A stretch of 64,000 nucleotides of DNA, from NCBI RefSeq assembly GCF_001499855.1, contig NZ_LQIK01000012.1:124001-188000 (forward strand), in the 5' to 3' direction. The position numbers and the translations under genes were made by a program. Source of the DNA: Mycobacterium sp. GA-0227b (GTDB lineage Bacteria > Actinomycetota > Actinomycetes > Mycobacteriales > Mycobacteriaceae). Positions 54,546 through 64,000 of this stretch are shown one piece after another (position 1 is the stretch's first letter; each line of letters starts with the position of its first letter). The notes under the pieces are model-generated. The model did no database searches. It was not told the origin of the DNA and saw only the letters and a program-made list of their open reading frames with translations.

Positions 54546-55206
54546 TCTGCAGTCCCTTCAGTTGTGCGACGGTCTCCTGCGGTGGGGCCTTCGGGTCGAT
54601 GCCGCCCGCGACAATCTCTCCCACGACCACGGCCCGTAGCGCCCGGTCGGTGAATTCCTCGACGTCACCCCAGGGTAGGTACGGCCTGGAGATGAGCATC
54701 GCCGCCACCCCATGCGCCGACGCCCATAATTCCAACGCAACGACGGTCGAATCGCCAGCAGCGAAAACGCCTTCGGCCATCAGCGACTCGACCGAGCTTC
54801 GGATGTGGGCGAACGCCGAGCTGTTGAGCGCGACGTCCACGTCGCTGCCCGGCCGGCCCGGTCCCATCGTGGCAATGCGGTACAGCTCAGGCGTTTTCAG
54901 CGCGAACCGGACATACGCCATCCCCTGCGCGCGCAGCACATCAATGGTCGACGGTTCGTCGGCCGCCGCCCGTTGCATTTCCTCATCGAGATTTTCGAAA
55001 TACCTCGCACACACCGCGTCGAGCAGCGCATCCTTGTCCGCGAAGTGCAGATAGATCGACGGCGGCGTCACCCCCACCCGTTGCGCCACCGACCGGATCG
55101 ACACGTCTTTGGCGTGGCCGGTCTCGAGCAGCAGATCGGTGGTCGCGTCGAGGATCTCGTCGCGCAGCTGCTCTCCCGATCCGCGTGGCGCACGCCGGCG
55201 TTTCAT
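54526..55206 (-). CDS. TetR-family regulator of the mmpL operon
   Basis: 226 aa. N-terminal HTH: ILDATTDLLLETGHAKDVSIRSVAQRVGVTPPSIYLHFADK; C-terminal TetR ligand domain with Trp/His-containing helix (ELWASAHGVAAML). ATG 55206 overlaps the mmpL stop by 4 bp. Probably represses the operon at the inverted repeat 46 bp before mmpL. The inducing ligand is unknown. Confidence 0.88.
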   Translation of the reverse strand: MKRRRAPRGSGEQLRDEILDATTDLLLETGHAKDVSIRSVAQRVGVTPPSIYLHFADKDALLDAVCARYFENLDEEMQRAAADEPSTIDVLRAQGMAYVRFALKTPELYRIATMGPGRPGSDVDVALNSSAFAHIRSSVESLMAEGVFAAGDSTVVALELWASAHGVAAMLISRPYLPWGDVEEFTDRALRAVVVGEIVAGGIDPKAPPQETVAQLKGLQNVEHSR

Positions 55207-57470
55207 CGCGTTCCCACGGGTTGGCTCGACGGTTCCGTTACGGCCGGCGGGGTTTCGGCCGCCTCGGCGAGGCCGATTCGTGCGTGTAGCTTGGCCAGCG
55301 GCTTGGGCGCCCACCAGTTCCAGCGGCCGAGCAGATGCATGAACGCGGGAACCAGTGCCATGCGCACCAGTGTGGCATCCGCGAGTATCGCGAGGGTCAA
55401 CCCGACGCCGAACATTCGCATGAACGCCACCTCAGCGGCGATCAGCGCCGCGAACGAGATCGACATCAGCAGCGCCGCCGCGGTGACCACGCGGCCCGTC
55501 TTCGCCAGGCCGAGCGCCACGCTCTCGTCGTTGTCGGCGCGGGTCCGTCCCGACTTCAACCAGAATTCGCGGATCCGCGATACCAGGAAGACCTCGTAGT
55601 CCATCGACAACCCAAAAGCGATGCAGAACAACAGTACCGGCATGTTCGCCACCAGTGTCCCGGTCGGTGTCGTGCCCAGTGCGCCGAGATGACCCTCCTG
55701 GAAGATCCACACCAGTGCCCCGAACGCAGCCGTCAGCGACAAGACGTTGAGCACCAAGGCCTTCAGCGGTAGCACGACGCTGCCGGTGAGCAGGAACAGC
55801 AGCACGAAGGTGATCGCGGCAATCACGCCGAGCACCAGCGGTAGCCGCGACGTGATCGCCGAGGAACTGTCGCGGTTGATCTGTGCGACACCGGTCAGCT
55901 GGACCGGAACATCGGCAGGGGTGCTCACCGCCCGCAGTCGATCGAGTTGCGCCTCGGAGGCGTCGCTGAACAGGGGCGCGGTGCTGGCCACCGTGAGGAA
56001 CGCGCTGCCGTCGTTGACGCCGGTCGCGGCCGAGGGCGGGCCGACCGCCCTGCCGTCGACGAACGTCCCGCCGGGCGCCGACACGGAGGACACGTCGGCG
56101 ACGCGCGACAGGTCTGCGGCATAGCGGTCCACCAGCGTGGGCGCGATCCCGCGGGTGTCGGGTATGACGACAGTGACGTTGCGCGCCGAGTCGACGGCGA
56201 AGTTGGTGCGCAGGTCGTCGCCGACCTGGCGCGCCGACGCCGACTCCGGCAGTACCCGGTCGTCGGGGAATCCCCACTTCGCGCCCAGGAACGGCGCGCC
56301 GAGCACCAGCAGCAGCACGACGATCGCGAACCCGATCGGAAGTGCCCGGCGCATCACGTATTTCGTGCATTGGTACCAGAACGTCTGCTCGACGGGCTTG
56401 CGCACCGGATCCGGCCGGCTGAACACCCAACGCGCAAGCCGGCGCGCATCCAACGAATCCATCCGGTCGCCGAGCAACGCGATCGCCGCGGGCGCGACCA
56501 CCACCGCTGCGACCGCCGCGAACGTCACCACCGCAATTCCCGCATAGGCGAACGACTTCAGGAAGTACATCGGAAACAGCACCATCGCGACCATCGACAG
56601 CGCCACCGTCATCGCGGAGAACAACACCGTGCGCCCGGCCGTCGCCATGGTGCGCACCAGCGCGCGGTCCCGGTCGGCTCCGTCGGCGATCTCGTCTCGG
56701 TATCTGCTGATGATCAGCAACGTGTAGTCGATCGCGAGCGCCAATCCCATTGCCACGGAGAGGTTCAACGCGAAGATCGACACGTCGGTGAAGTAGGTGA
56801 CCGCGCGCAACACGGCCATCGAACCGAGAATCGCGAAGCCACCGATCGCCAGCGGCAGCGCGGCGGCCAGCAGCCCGCCGAACACCCAGACCAGCGCCAC
56901 GAAGCTCAACGGAATCGCGATGGCTTCCATCCTCAACAGGTCTTTTTCGCTCTGCCCGTTGATCTGCACGTAGATCATCGCCTCGCCACCGGCGCGCACG
57001 GTGACGCCGTCGCGGTCGTGCACGAGCCGCTCGGTGAGTTCCTTCGCGTGCTTCTGCGCCCCGCTCTCGCCGCCCGTGATGCCCGCGACGATCAATCCCG
57101 TCTTGCCATCGCGACTGATCAACGCCGGCGCGGCCGTGGGCGGCGCGGTCCACAGCGATGTCACGTCGATGACGGACGGCGCGGCCCGCAGCTGTGCGGC
57201 GAGGTCCTCCCCGACGGCACGGGCCGCGGCACTCCGCGCACCCTCCTCGGAGCGCACGCTGATGAGCAGTTCCATGTCGCCCTGACCGAACTTGTCCACC
57301 AACAGCCGGGTGGCCGACGCCGACTCCGACGTCGGATCCTGGAACCCGCCGGCGGACAGGTGCTTGGCGACGGGAATCCCGAACACGCCGCACGCGACCA
57401 TCACCAACACTGCGATCGCGACGACGCGCCGAGGCGCCGCCAGGGCCAGATGTGCGATTCGTTGCAGCAC
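55203..57470 (-). CDS. MmpL-family RND lipid transporter, intact (MmpL13-like)
   Basis: 755 aa, twelve helices with two periplasmic loops. Proton-relay Asp-Tyr pairs D248-Y249 (AIDYTLL) and D624-Y625 (SMDYEVFLVSR) are those of MmpL3-type transporters. Exports a lipid or small lipophilic molecule using proton motive force. In M. tuberculosis the gene at the equivalent place, mmpL13, is split into two; here it is uninterrupted. Coupled to tetR. GTG 57470; promoter and operator precede it. Confidence 0.9.
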   Translation of the reverse strand: MLQRIAHLALAAPRRVVAIAVLVMVACGVFGIPVAKHLSAGGFQDPTSESASATRLLVDKFGQGDMELLISVRSEEGARSAAARAVGEDLAAQLRAAPSVIDVTSLWTAPPTAAPALISRDGKTGLIVAGITGGESGAQKHAKELTERLVHDRDGVTVRAGGEAMIYVQINGQSEKDLLRMEAIAIPLSFVALVWVFGGLLAAALPLAIGGFAILGSMAVLRAVTYFTDVSIFALNLSVAMGLALAIDYTLLIISRYRDEIADGADRDRALVRTMATAGRTVLFSAMTVALSMVAMVLFPMYFLKSFAYAGIAVVTFAAVAAVVVAPAAIALLGDRMDSLDARRLARWVFSRPDPVRKPVEQTFWYQCTKYVMRRALPIGFAIVVLLLVLGAPFLGAKWGFPDDRVLPESASARQVGDDLRTNFAVDSARNVTVVIPDTRGIAPTLVDRYAADLSRVADVSSVSAPGGTFVDGRAVGPPSAATGVNDGSAFLTVASTAPLFSDASEAQLDRLRAVSTPADVPVQLTGVAQINRDSSSAITSRLPLVLGVIAAITFVLLFLLTGSVVLPLKALVLNVLSLTAAFGALVWIFQEGHLGALGTTPTGTLVANMPVLLFCIAFGLSMDYEVFLVSRIREFWLKSGRTRADNDESVALGLAKTGRVVTAAALLMSISFAALIAAEVAFMRMFGVGLTLAILADATLVRMALVPAFMHLLGRWNWWAPKPLAKLHARIGLAEAAETPPAVTEPSSQPVGTR

Positions 57471-57512
57471 GCCGCATCCTCTCGATCGGCAGTCCCCTTG
57501 CGGCTAACGACG

Positions 57513-57535
57513 CTAACTTAACAGCGGTAAGTCAG
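57513..57535. promoter_or_regulatory. TetR-type operator and -10 of the mmpL operon
   Basis: CTAACTTA-ACAGCGG-TAAGTCAG: 8-bp arms, one mismatch, 7-bp spacer. A minus-strand TAAGTT -10 box overlaps the left arm, so binding would block transcription. A second GCTAAC copy lies at 57503. Confidence 0.55.
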
Positions 57536-57633
57536 GGGAGTCAATGCCCCCTACGGAACACGGTTCACGTGCCCGCGACGTTCACCGCGATTCCCCGCGA
57601 TGAGTTCTGACTTGTCTGGTAGTCGTAATCGGC

Positions 57634-58170
57634 ATGACAACGACGGACGTGGCCACCACCACCACGCGCGACACCGCTGTGGACCTCGGCCTGCTGATCC
57701 TGCGGATCGGCATCGGCGCGGCGATTCTTCAGGCCGGCCTGATCAAGGCCTTCGACTTCAATACCGCGGTCGGCTTCATGGAGTCCGCCGGCTGGCGACT
57801 ACCCGGTCTGGCGGCGCTCATGGTGACGACGGCCGAAACGCTCGGCGGCCTCGGCTTGATCGCCGGCGCGCTGACGCCGTTGGCGGCGTTCGCGGTGATC
57901 GCGGCGATGGTCGACGCATGGGCGGTCAATGTGTCGGCGATGGCCTTCTGGTCCGAACCGTTCAATGCGCCGTTCCTGATCGGCATCGGAGCGACAGCAC
58001 TGTTGTTCCTCGGCGCCGGCGCGTACTCGGTCGATGCGAAGGTGCTCGGCAGAACTTTGTGGGGAACGCGCATAGCGGTAGGCCTGCTCATCGCGGCCTT
58101 GGCCGCGGCGGTCCTGACGTGGGTGGCGCTGCTCGGAACGAACCCGATCCACTTCACCGCCCCGAGCTAG
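57634..58170 (+). CDS. DoxX-family membrane protein
   Basis: 178 aa, four membrane helices. VDLGLLILRIGIGAAILQAGLIKAF is the DoxX N-terminal motif, TAETLGGLGLIAGALTP the middle one. Family members join oxidoreductase complexes (with SodA and SseA in M. tuberculosis) or quinol handling. ATG 57634. Divergent from the mmpL operon. Specific partner unknown. Confidence 0.85.
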   Translation: MTTTDVATTTTRDTAVDLGLLILRIGIGAAILQAGLIKAFDFNTAVGFMESAGWRLPGLAALMVTTAETLGGLGLIAGALTPLAAFAVIAAMVDAWAVNVSAMAFWSEPFNAPFLIGIGATALLFLGAGAYSVDAKVLGRTLWGTRIAVGLLIAALAAAVLTWVALLGTNPIHFTAPS

Positions 58171-58210
58171 AACGGTTCTCCGGCAAAAACCTACCCGCCG
58201 GTAAGATTGC

Positions 58211-58229
58211 CACGATTTTCCGAATCGTG
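58211..58229. promoter_or_regulatory. Inverted repeat before the 43-aa gene
   Basis: CACGATT-TTCCG-AATCGTG, perfect 7-bp arms. It ends 27 bp before the TACTGT -10 box at 58257, the usual place for an activator or repressor of this promoter. Confidence 0.45.
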
Positions 58230-58256
58230 ACTCAAAGATTCCTTAGAGGTGACCCC

Positions 58257-58262
58257 TACTGT
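58257..58262 (+). promoter_or_regulatory. -10 box of the 43-aa gene
   Basis: TACTGT, 7 bases before the ATG at 58270; leaderless. Confidence 0.45.
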
Positions 58263-58269
58263 CGAGTAC

Positions 58270-58401
58270 ATGTGGATCGACGACACCAGTGCCGATGTCA
58301 TCAAGGTTGACTTCGAGGCGCTCTACCACGGCGATGTCCTGGTAGAAGGCGATACCTCGGAGCAGCTCGACGACGAGCACCCCCTGCGCACCGCCGTCTG
58401 A
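58270..58401 (+). CDS. 43-aa acidic small protein
   Basis: ATG 58270, MWIDDTSADVIKVDFEALYH then an acidic end (SEQLDDEHPLRTAV). Net strongly negative. It has a correctly spaced leaderless -10 box, an upstream inverted repeat, and a hairpin after the stop, so the unit looks like a complete gene. No family recognised. Confidence 0.55.
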   Translation: MWIDDTSADVIKVDFEALYHGDVLVEGDTSEQLDDEHPLRTAV

Positions 58402-58402
58402 C

Positions 58403-58431
58403 CGAACGCGCGCCGAGGGGCCGCGCGTTCG
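58403..58431. terminator. Hairpin between the 43-aa gene and the NPD gene
   Basis: Perfect 10-bp arms CGAACGCGCG (58403-58412) and CGCGCGTTCG (58422-58431), 9-base loop, between convergent stops at 58401 and 58445. Confidence 0.6.
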
Positions 58432-58444
58432 CTCGGACGTTCGC

Positions 58445-60192
<1,748 letters not shown>

Positions 60193-60212
60193 TTGAGGGT
60201 GTTCCTTTCTGT

Positions 60213-61304
60213 TCAGACCCAGTCTCGTAAGACGGCTTCGGTGTCGGCTCCGGCTTCGCCTGCTGGCGTCGGTGCGGCGGGCACGCTGCGGGAGAACCGC
60301 GGCGCGGGCATCGGCTGCAGATGGTCGCCGTCGCGATAGAAGGTGTTGCGCTCGGTGACGTGCGGCTCGGACTCCACCTCGGAGAACGACAGCACGGGTG
60401 TCACACAGGCATCGCTGTCGGCGAAGACCTTGGCCCAGTGGTCGCGGTCCTTGGCGCCGATGACCTCGCTGAACCGCTCGCGCAGCTCCGGCCAGCGGCT
60501 CACGTCGTTCTGGTCGGGCAAATCTTCACCGTCGATACCGAGGCCCTTGAGGAAAGCGGCATAGAACTGCGGTTCGATGCAGCCGACGGCGATGTAGCGG
60601 CCGTCGGCGCAGGTGTAGGTGTCGTAGTAGGGCGCCCCGCCGTCGAGGATGTTCACGCCACGCTGGTCGACCCAGAGGCCGTCCTGCAGGAAGCCCCAGA
60701 TCATCTGCGCCAGCACGCTGGAACCGTCGATCATCGCGGCGTCGACCACCTGGCCCTTACCCGACGTCTGCCGTTCGAACAACGCGGACAGGATGCCGAC
60801 GAGCAGGAACATCGAGCCGCCGCCGAAGTCGCCGGTCAGGTTCAGCGGCGGGACGGGCCGCTCCCCCGCCCGACCGATCGAATGCAGCACGCCGTTGAGC
60901 GAGATGTAGTTGATGTCGTGGCCGGCCTGCAGGCGGCGGGGCCCGGTCTGGCCCCAGCCGGTCATGCGCCCGTAGATCAGCCGCTCGTTGACTTTCGCGC
61001 AGTCCTCCGGGCCCAGTCCGAGTCGCTCGGTCACACCCGGGCGCAGCCCCTCGATCAGCACGTCGGCCTTGGCGACGAGCCGCAGCACGAGTTCGCGACC
61101 CTCATCGCTCTTGAGGTCGGCGGCGACAGAACGCCGGTTGCGCAGCGTGGCCTCGCGCTTGCTGGTCGGAACCCCGCCGAGCTTGCCCGGCCGTTCGACG
61201 CGCACGACGTCCGCACCGAGGTCACCGAGAATCATCGCGGCGTGCGGCCCGGGCCCGATGCTCGCGAGTTCGATGACCCGCAGTCCGTGCAGTGGTCCCG
61301 CCAT
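60213..61304 (-). CDS. mcr: Alpha-methylacyl-CoA racemase
   Basis: 363 aa CoA-transferase family III. Interconverts (R)- and (S)-2-methylacyl-CoA so that branched fatty acids and the cholesterol side chain can enter beta-oxidation. Catalytic residues: H129 with D130 ([13 protein letters not shown]), D159 (NLTGDFGGG) and a Glu near 244 (GCIEPQFY), matching M. tuberculosis H126, D156, E241. ATG 61304. First gene of the operon with SDR and NPD. Confidence 0.95.
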   Translation of the reverse strand: MAGPLHGLRVIELASIGPGPHAAMILGDLGADVVRVERPGKLGGVPTSKREATLRNRRSVAADLKSDEGRELVLRLVAKADVLIEGLRPGVTERLGLGPEDCAKVNERLIYGRMTGWGQTGPRRLQAGHDINYISLNGVLHSIGRAGERPVPPLNLTGDFGGGSMFLLVGILSALFERQTSGKGQVVDAAMIDGSSVLAQMIWGFLQDGLWVDQRGVNILDGGAPYYDTYTCADGRYIAVGCIEPQFYAAFLKGLGIDGEDLPDQNDVSRWPELRERFSEVIGAKDRDHWAKVFADSDACVTPVLSFSEVESEPHVTERNTFYRDGDHLQPMPAPRFSRSVPAAPTPAGEAGADTEAVLRDWV

Positions 61305-61353
61305 GCTCAACCGCCTTCCGTCCGGGCGAACGCCTCGATCGCCGACATAGCTT

Positions 61354-61369
61354 ACTTGTATAACCAAGT
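61354..61369. promoter_or_regulatory. Inverted repeat between mcr and echA
   Basis: ACTTG-TATAAC-CAAGT. It lies 10 bp before the TAGGGT -10 of echA (61380-61385, leaderless) and could control both divergent genes. Confidence 0.45.
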
Positions 61370-61391
61370 CGTCCGGTTCTAGGGTGCAGCC

Positions 61392-62213
61392 ATGACAACC
61401 CTCGATTCGGGCGCAGCCACATATACCGGAATTGACGCACTGTCGGTCGACCTCACCGACGGTGTGCTCGCGGTGACGCTGAATCGGCCGGACAGCCTCA
61501 ATTCGCTGACCCAACCGATGCTCGCGACCATCGCGGACACCCTGAACCAGGCGGCGTCCGACTCGAGGGTCAAGGTCGTGCGGCTTGGCGGGGCCGGCCG
61601 CGGATTCTGTTCGGGCGCAGGCATCAGCGAAGAGGACCACGCCAATCCGGGCGCGAACGGAACACCGGCCGACGTGCTCGATGCCGCCAACCGCGCGGTT
61701 CGGGCCATCGTGAACCTGCCGCAACCGGTGGTGGCCGCGGTGCACGGCCCGGCGGCCGGTGTCGGGGTATCGCTGGCGTTGGCCTCCGACGTCGTATTGG
61801 CTTCGGAGAAGGCGTTTTTCATGCTGGCGTTCACCAAGATCGGCCTGATGCCCGACGGCGGCGCATCGGCGCTGATCGCCGCGGCGATCGGGCGCATCCG
61901 CGCGACCCGGATGGCGCTGCTGGCCGAACGCATCCCGGCCGACCAGGCCTACGACTGGGGTCTGGTGACCGCGGTCTACCCCGCCGACGAGTTCGACTCC
62001 GAGGTCGACAAGGTCATCGCGACGCTCAAGTCCGGTCCCGCGGTCGCACTGCGCAAGACCAAGCACGCGATCAACGCCGCCACGCTCACCGAGTTCGAAG
62101 GCGCACTGGAACGCGAAAAGCAGGGCCAGTTGTCGCTTCTCGATTCGCACGACTTCCGCGAAGGCACCAAGGCCTTCCAGCAGCGCAGGCAAGCCAACTT
62201 CTCCGACTTCTAA
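61392..62213 (+). CDS. Enoyl-CoA hydratase/isomerase family protein
   Basis: 273 aa crotonase fold. [14 protein letters not shown] and [19 protein letters not shown] are the oxyanion-hole motifs; [15 protein letters not shown] sits where catalytic Glu is often found, but Asp is present here (PDGGAS), so activity may be isomerase-like or altered. Echa10/11 type. Divergent from mcr, with which it would share branched acyl-CoA substrates. Leaderless ATG 61392. Confidence 0.88.
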   Translation: MTTLDSGAATYTGIDALSVDLTDGVLAVTLNRPDSLNSLTQPMLATIADTLNQAASDSRVKVVRLGGAGRGFCSGAGISEEDHANPGANGTPADVLDAANRAVRAIVNLPQPVVAAVHGPAAGVGVSLALASDVVLASEKAFFMLAFTKIGLMPDGGASALIAAAIGRIRATRMALLAERIPADQAYDWGLVTAVYPADEFDSEVDKVIATLKSGPAVALRKTKHAINAATLTEFEGALEREKQGQLSLLDSHDFREGTKAFQQRRQANFSDF

Positions 62214-62224
62214 CCCTTGTAAGG

Positions 62225-62284
62225 GCGAACAGACGCAAACTGTCCGGATTCGCGGCGGTTTTTGGGCACTTCGCGTCTGCTCGC
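62225..62284. repeat. Hairpin repeat family B copy 2
   Basis: Arms 62225-62239 and 62270-62284, 15 bases with two mismatches. 62264-62283 is identical over 20 bases to 29111-29130. Between tandem echA and MFS genes, so here it may end the echA transcript. Confidence 0.55.
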
Positions 62285-62334
62285 GCCGAGAAAATCGGTG
62301 GACTCGGTGCCCGCGCATCGGCAACCATCGACGG

Positions 62335-63612
62335 GTGAGTACGCAGTTCGACATCCAACAGCCGGTGCACAACACCGGCGGCTGGCGTGTGCTCGCACCG
62401 TTCCGGATTCGCGAGTACCGCCTGCTGATCGCGGCGGTCTCACTGTCGATCTTCGCCGACGGCATGTTCGCGGTCGTGTTGGCCATGCAGGTCATCGCAC
62501 TCGACAACGATCCCGTATCGCTGTCGATCGTGACGACGTGCTTCGCCGCCGCCCTGGTCGCCTTCGTGTTGATCGGCGGGATTGCCGCCGACCGGTTCCA
62601 CCAACGCGCGATCATCATCGCGGTCGAGACGGTCAACGTGCTCGCCTCGTCGGCGATCGCGGTGCTGGGACTGCTTGGTGCTCTGCAGATCTGGCACTTG
62701 GCGGTGGGCGCGGCGGCCCTGGGCACCGCGGCGGCGTTCTTCTTCCCCGCCTACAGCGCGATCCTGCCGCGGATTTTGCCGCCGGAGCAGTTGCTCGCGG
62801 CCAACGGTGTCGAAGGCGTGGTGCGTCCGGTCTTCCAGCGGGCGGTGGGTCCGGCCGTCGCGGGTGTGCTCGTCGGTGCGACGTTCCCCGCGCTGGGCGC
62901 CGTGGCGGTGGCCGTGCTGTTCGCCGTCGGCCTGGTGCTGCTCATCGCGACCCGGCCGGCCATGAAAACCCCTGCACCACAAGAGCACCCGCATGTGTTG
63001 CGTGATCTGCGCGACGGCTTCGTGTTCGTACTCGGAACCCCGTGGTTGTTGTGGACACTGCTGTTCGCGAGCATTTTCGTGCTGGTGGTGCTGGGGCCGA
63101 TCGAGGTGTTGCTGCCATTCATCGCCAAGGACCGCTTCGCCGACGGGGCACGGATGTACGGGTTCATTCTCGCGTTCTTCGGTGTGGGCAGCGCCCTCGG
63201 CGCGCTGACGGTGTCGTCGGGCCGGATGCCGCGGCGATATCTGTCGGTGATGCTGGCGATGTGGAGTCTCGGCGCCATTCCGCTCATCGTGTTCGGCTTC
63301 ACCACGTCGTTCCCGGTGATGGCGGCCGCGACGTTCGTCATCGGGTTCACTGACGGCGCGGGCATGGTCATCTGGGGCACGCTGCTACAGCGACGGGTGC
63401 CGACGGCGATGCTGGGCCGCGTGTCGAGCCTGGACTTCTTCGTCTCGCTGGCGTTCATGCCGGTGTCGTTCGCGATCATGGGTCCGCTGTCGAAAGTCGT
63501 GTCGATGCAGACGATTTTCCTCGTCGCCGGCATCGTCCCCGTGCTGGTGGCGGCGGTCGCGGTGGGGGCGGCCGGGATGCGTCGCGACGAGTTGGCCCAC
63601 CCGTTGCGCTGA
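62335..63612 (+). CDS. MFS exporter (EntS/MFS_3 type)
   Basis: 425 aa, twelve helices. [22 protein letters not shown] start, [14 protein letters not shown] (motif A), and [18 protein letters not shown] (MFS_3 signature). Likely proton-driven efflux of a siderophore or drug; not testable from sequence. GTG 62335. Ends directly against the convergent CPBP gene (1-bp gap). Confidence 0.85.
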   Translation: MSTQFDIQQPVHNTGGWRVLAPFRIREYRLLIAAVSLSIFADGMFAVVLAMQVIALDNDPVSLSIVTTCFAAALVAFVLIGGIAADRFHQRAIIIAVETVNVLASSAIAVLGLLGALQIWHLAVGAAALGTAAAFFFPAYSAILPRILPPEQLLAANGVEGVVRPVFQRAVGPAVAGVLVGATFPALGAVAVAVLFAVGLVLLIATRPAMKTPAPQEHPHVLRDLRDGFVFVLGTPWLLWTLLFASIFVLVVLGPIEVLLPFIAKDRFADGARMYGFILAFFGVGSALGALTVSSGRMPRRYLSVMLAMWSLGAIPLIVFGFTTSFPVMAAATFVIGFTDGAGMVIWGTLLQRRVPTAMLGRVSSLDFFVSLAFMPVSFAIMGPLSKVVSMQTIFLVAGIVPVLVAAVAVGAAGMRRDELAHPLR

Positions 63613-63613
63613 A

Positions 63614-64000
63614 CTAGACGCCGAAGATCGGCGGCAGCGCGAGCACCATGACCAACCCCCAGAAGAAGTGGGTGAGCATCGGTGCGAGTATGCCGCCGGT
63701 CGCTCGGCGTTCCAGCGCGCAGACCGTGCCGAGAATGATCGCGGCGAAGCCGAGCATCGGGTTGCCGGTGGTGGCCGACGTCGCGATGACATAAAGCACG
63801 GTCGAGATCAACGCGGGGTGAAAACGGCCCAGCGCCGTGTACATCGCGCCGCGGAAGAACATCTCCTCGGCCACACCGTTGACCACGGTGATGAAGACCA
63901 CCAGCGCCAGTGGCCCGTAATCGGCGAATTCCAGTACCCGGGTGATGTATTCGCGTACGCCGGGAATCTCGCGCGCGATCAGACCGCCGATGACGAACGC
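63614..64000 (-). CDS. CPBP-family intramembrane protease (5' end beyond window)
   Basis: At least 128 aa visible, frame open to the right edge. Motif 1 EE-x3-R in VAEEMFFRG and motif 2 with His in LTHFFWG define CPBP/Abi (CAAX-protease-like) proteins, glutamate proteases in the membrane. Four helices visible. Substrate unknown. Confidence 0.85.
   Translation of the reverse strand, partial: AFVIGGLIAREIPGVREYITRVLEFADYGPLALVVFITVVNGVAEEMFFRGAMYTALGRFHPALISTVLYVIATSATTGNPMLGFAAIILGTVCALERRATGGILAPMLTHFFWGLVMVLALPPIFGV

Overview
The window is GC-rich actinobacterial DNA from a Mycobacterium, most likely a rapid grower of the Mycolicibacterium type. Diagnostic genes include gpgS, mshB, lpqW, pimE, fbiC, mcr, glgC/glgM, an mmpL and type VII secretion (T7SS) substrate-like proteins. 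Gene order runs parallel (inverted) to the M. tuberculosis stretch from about Rv1217c down to Rv1142c. Several items found there are absent here: narGHJI between typA and mutT2, the PE/PPE pairs near mshB, and the PE13-PPE18-EsxKL block between the proline genes and dapD. I see no tRNA, rRNA, insertion sequence, CRISPR or prophage. No stretch over 300 bases lacks a gene.

Layout. 1-3.5 kb: end of a tetronasin-type ABC exporter permease, a tandem pair of isoprenylcysteine-methyltransferase-like membrane proteins, a DUF4126 protein and a small secreted protein. 3.6-11.8 kb: glycogen/maltose-1-phosphate genes glgC and glgM, DUF3117, tagA, a DivIVA-like protein, gpgS-folP2, fadD6 and a LOG protein. 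11.9-18.4 kb: an ATPase of the LuxR-regulator type without a DNA-binding domain, three T7SS-substrate-like proteins (EspC-like, PE-like, PPE-like) and an ABC-F ATPase. 18.5-30.6 kb: lysine/DAP genes dapE, dapD and dapC, a MatB-like fadD36, NUDIX and small genes, the proline catabolic set pruB-pruA with activator pruC, and ferredoxin fdxC. 30.8-41.7 kb: fbiC (F420), mshB (mycothiol), lpqW and pimE (PIM/LM), typA, mutT2 and a pterin dehydratase. 41.8-53 kb: Pro/Ala-rich secreted proteins, a nitroreductase, a resolvase fragment, an acetate-type symporter, an acyltransferase, an F420-type split-barrel protein, two related O-methyltransferases, a GntR regulator and a sirtuin. 53-64 kb: small secreted proteins, a methyltransferase-TetR-MmpL operon, DoxX, an NPD-SDR-Mcr operon for branched acyl-CoA, an enoyl-CoA hydratase, an MFS exporter and a partial CPBP protease.

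Two architectural themes recur. Many genes have a TANNNT -10 box 6-8 bases before the start codon (leaderless promoters). At several divergent pairs (dapE/dapD, mutT2/phhB, PPOX/OMT, GntR/sirtuin, fadD36/NUDIX, LOG/ATPase) both genes do, and at dapE/dapD the two -10 boxes overlap. Second, at least six convergent gene pairs are separated by a long hairpin, three of them copies of one repeat family. The best candidate for a less-described system is the T7SS-substrate-like trio at 14.0-16.7 kb. Unusual start codons appear at dapC and pimE, where no ATG, GTG or TTG is available for the conserved N-terminus.
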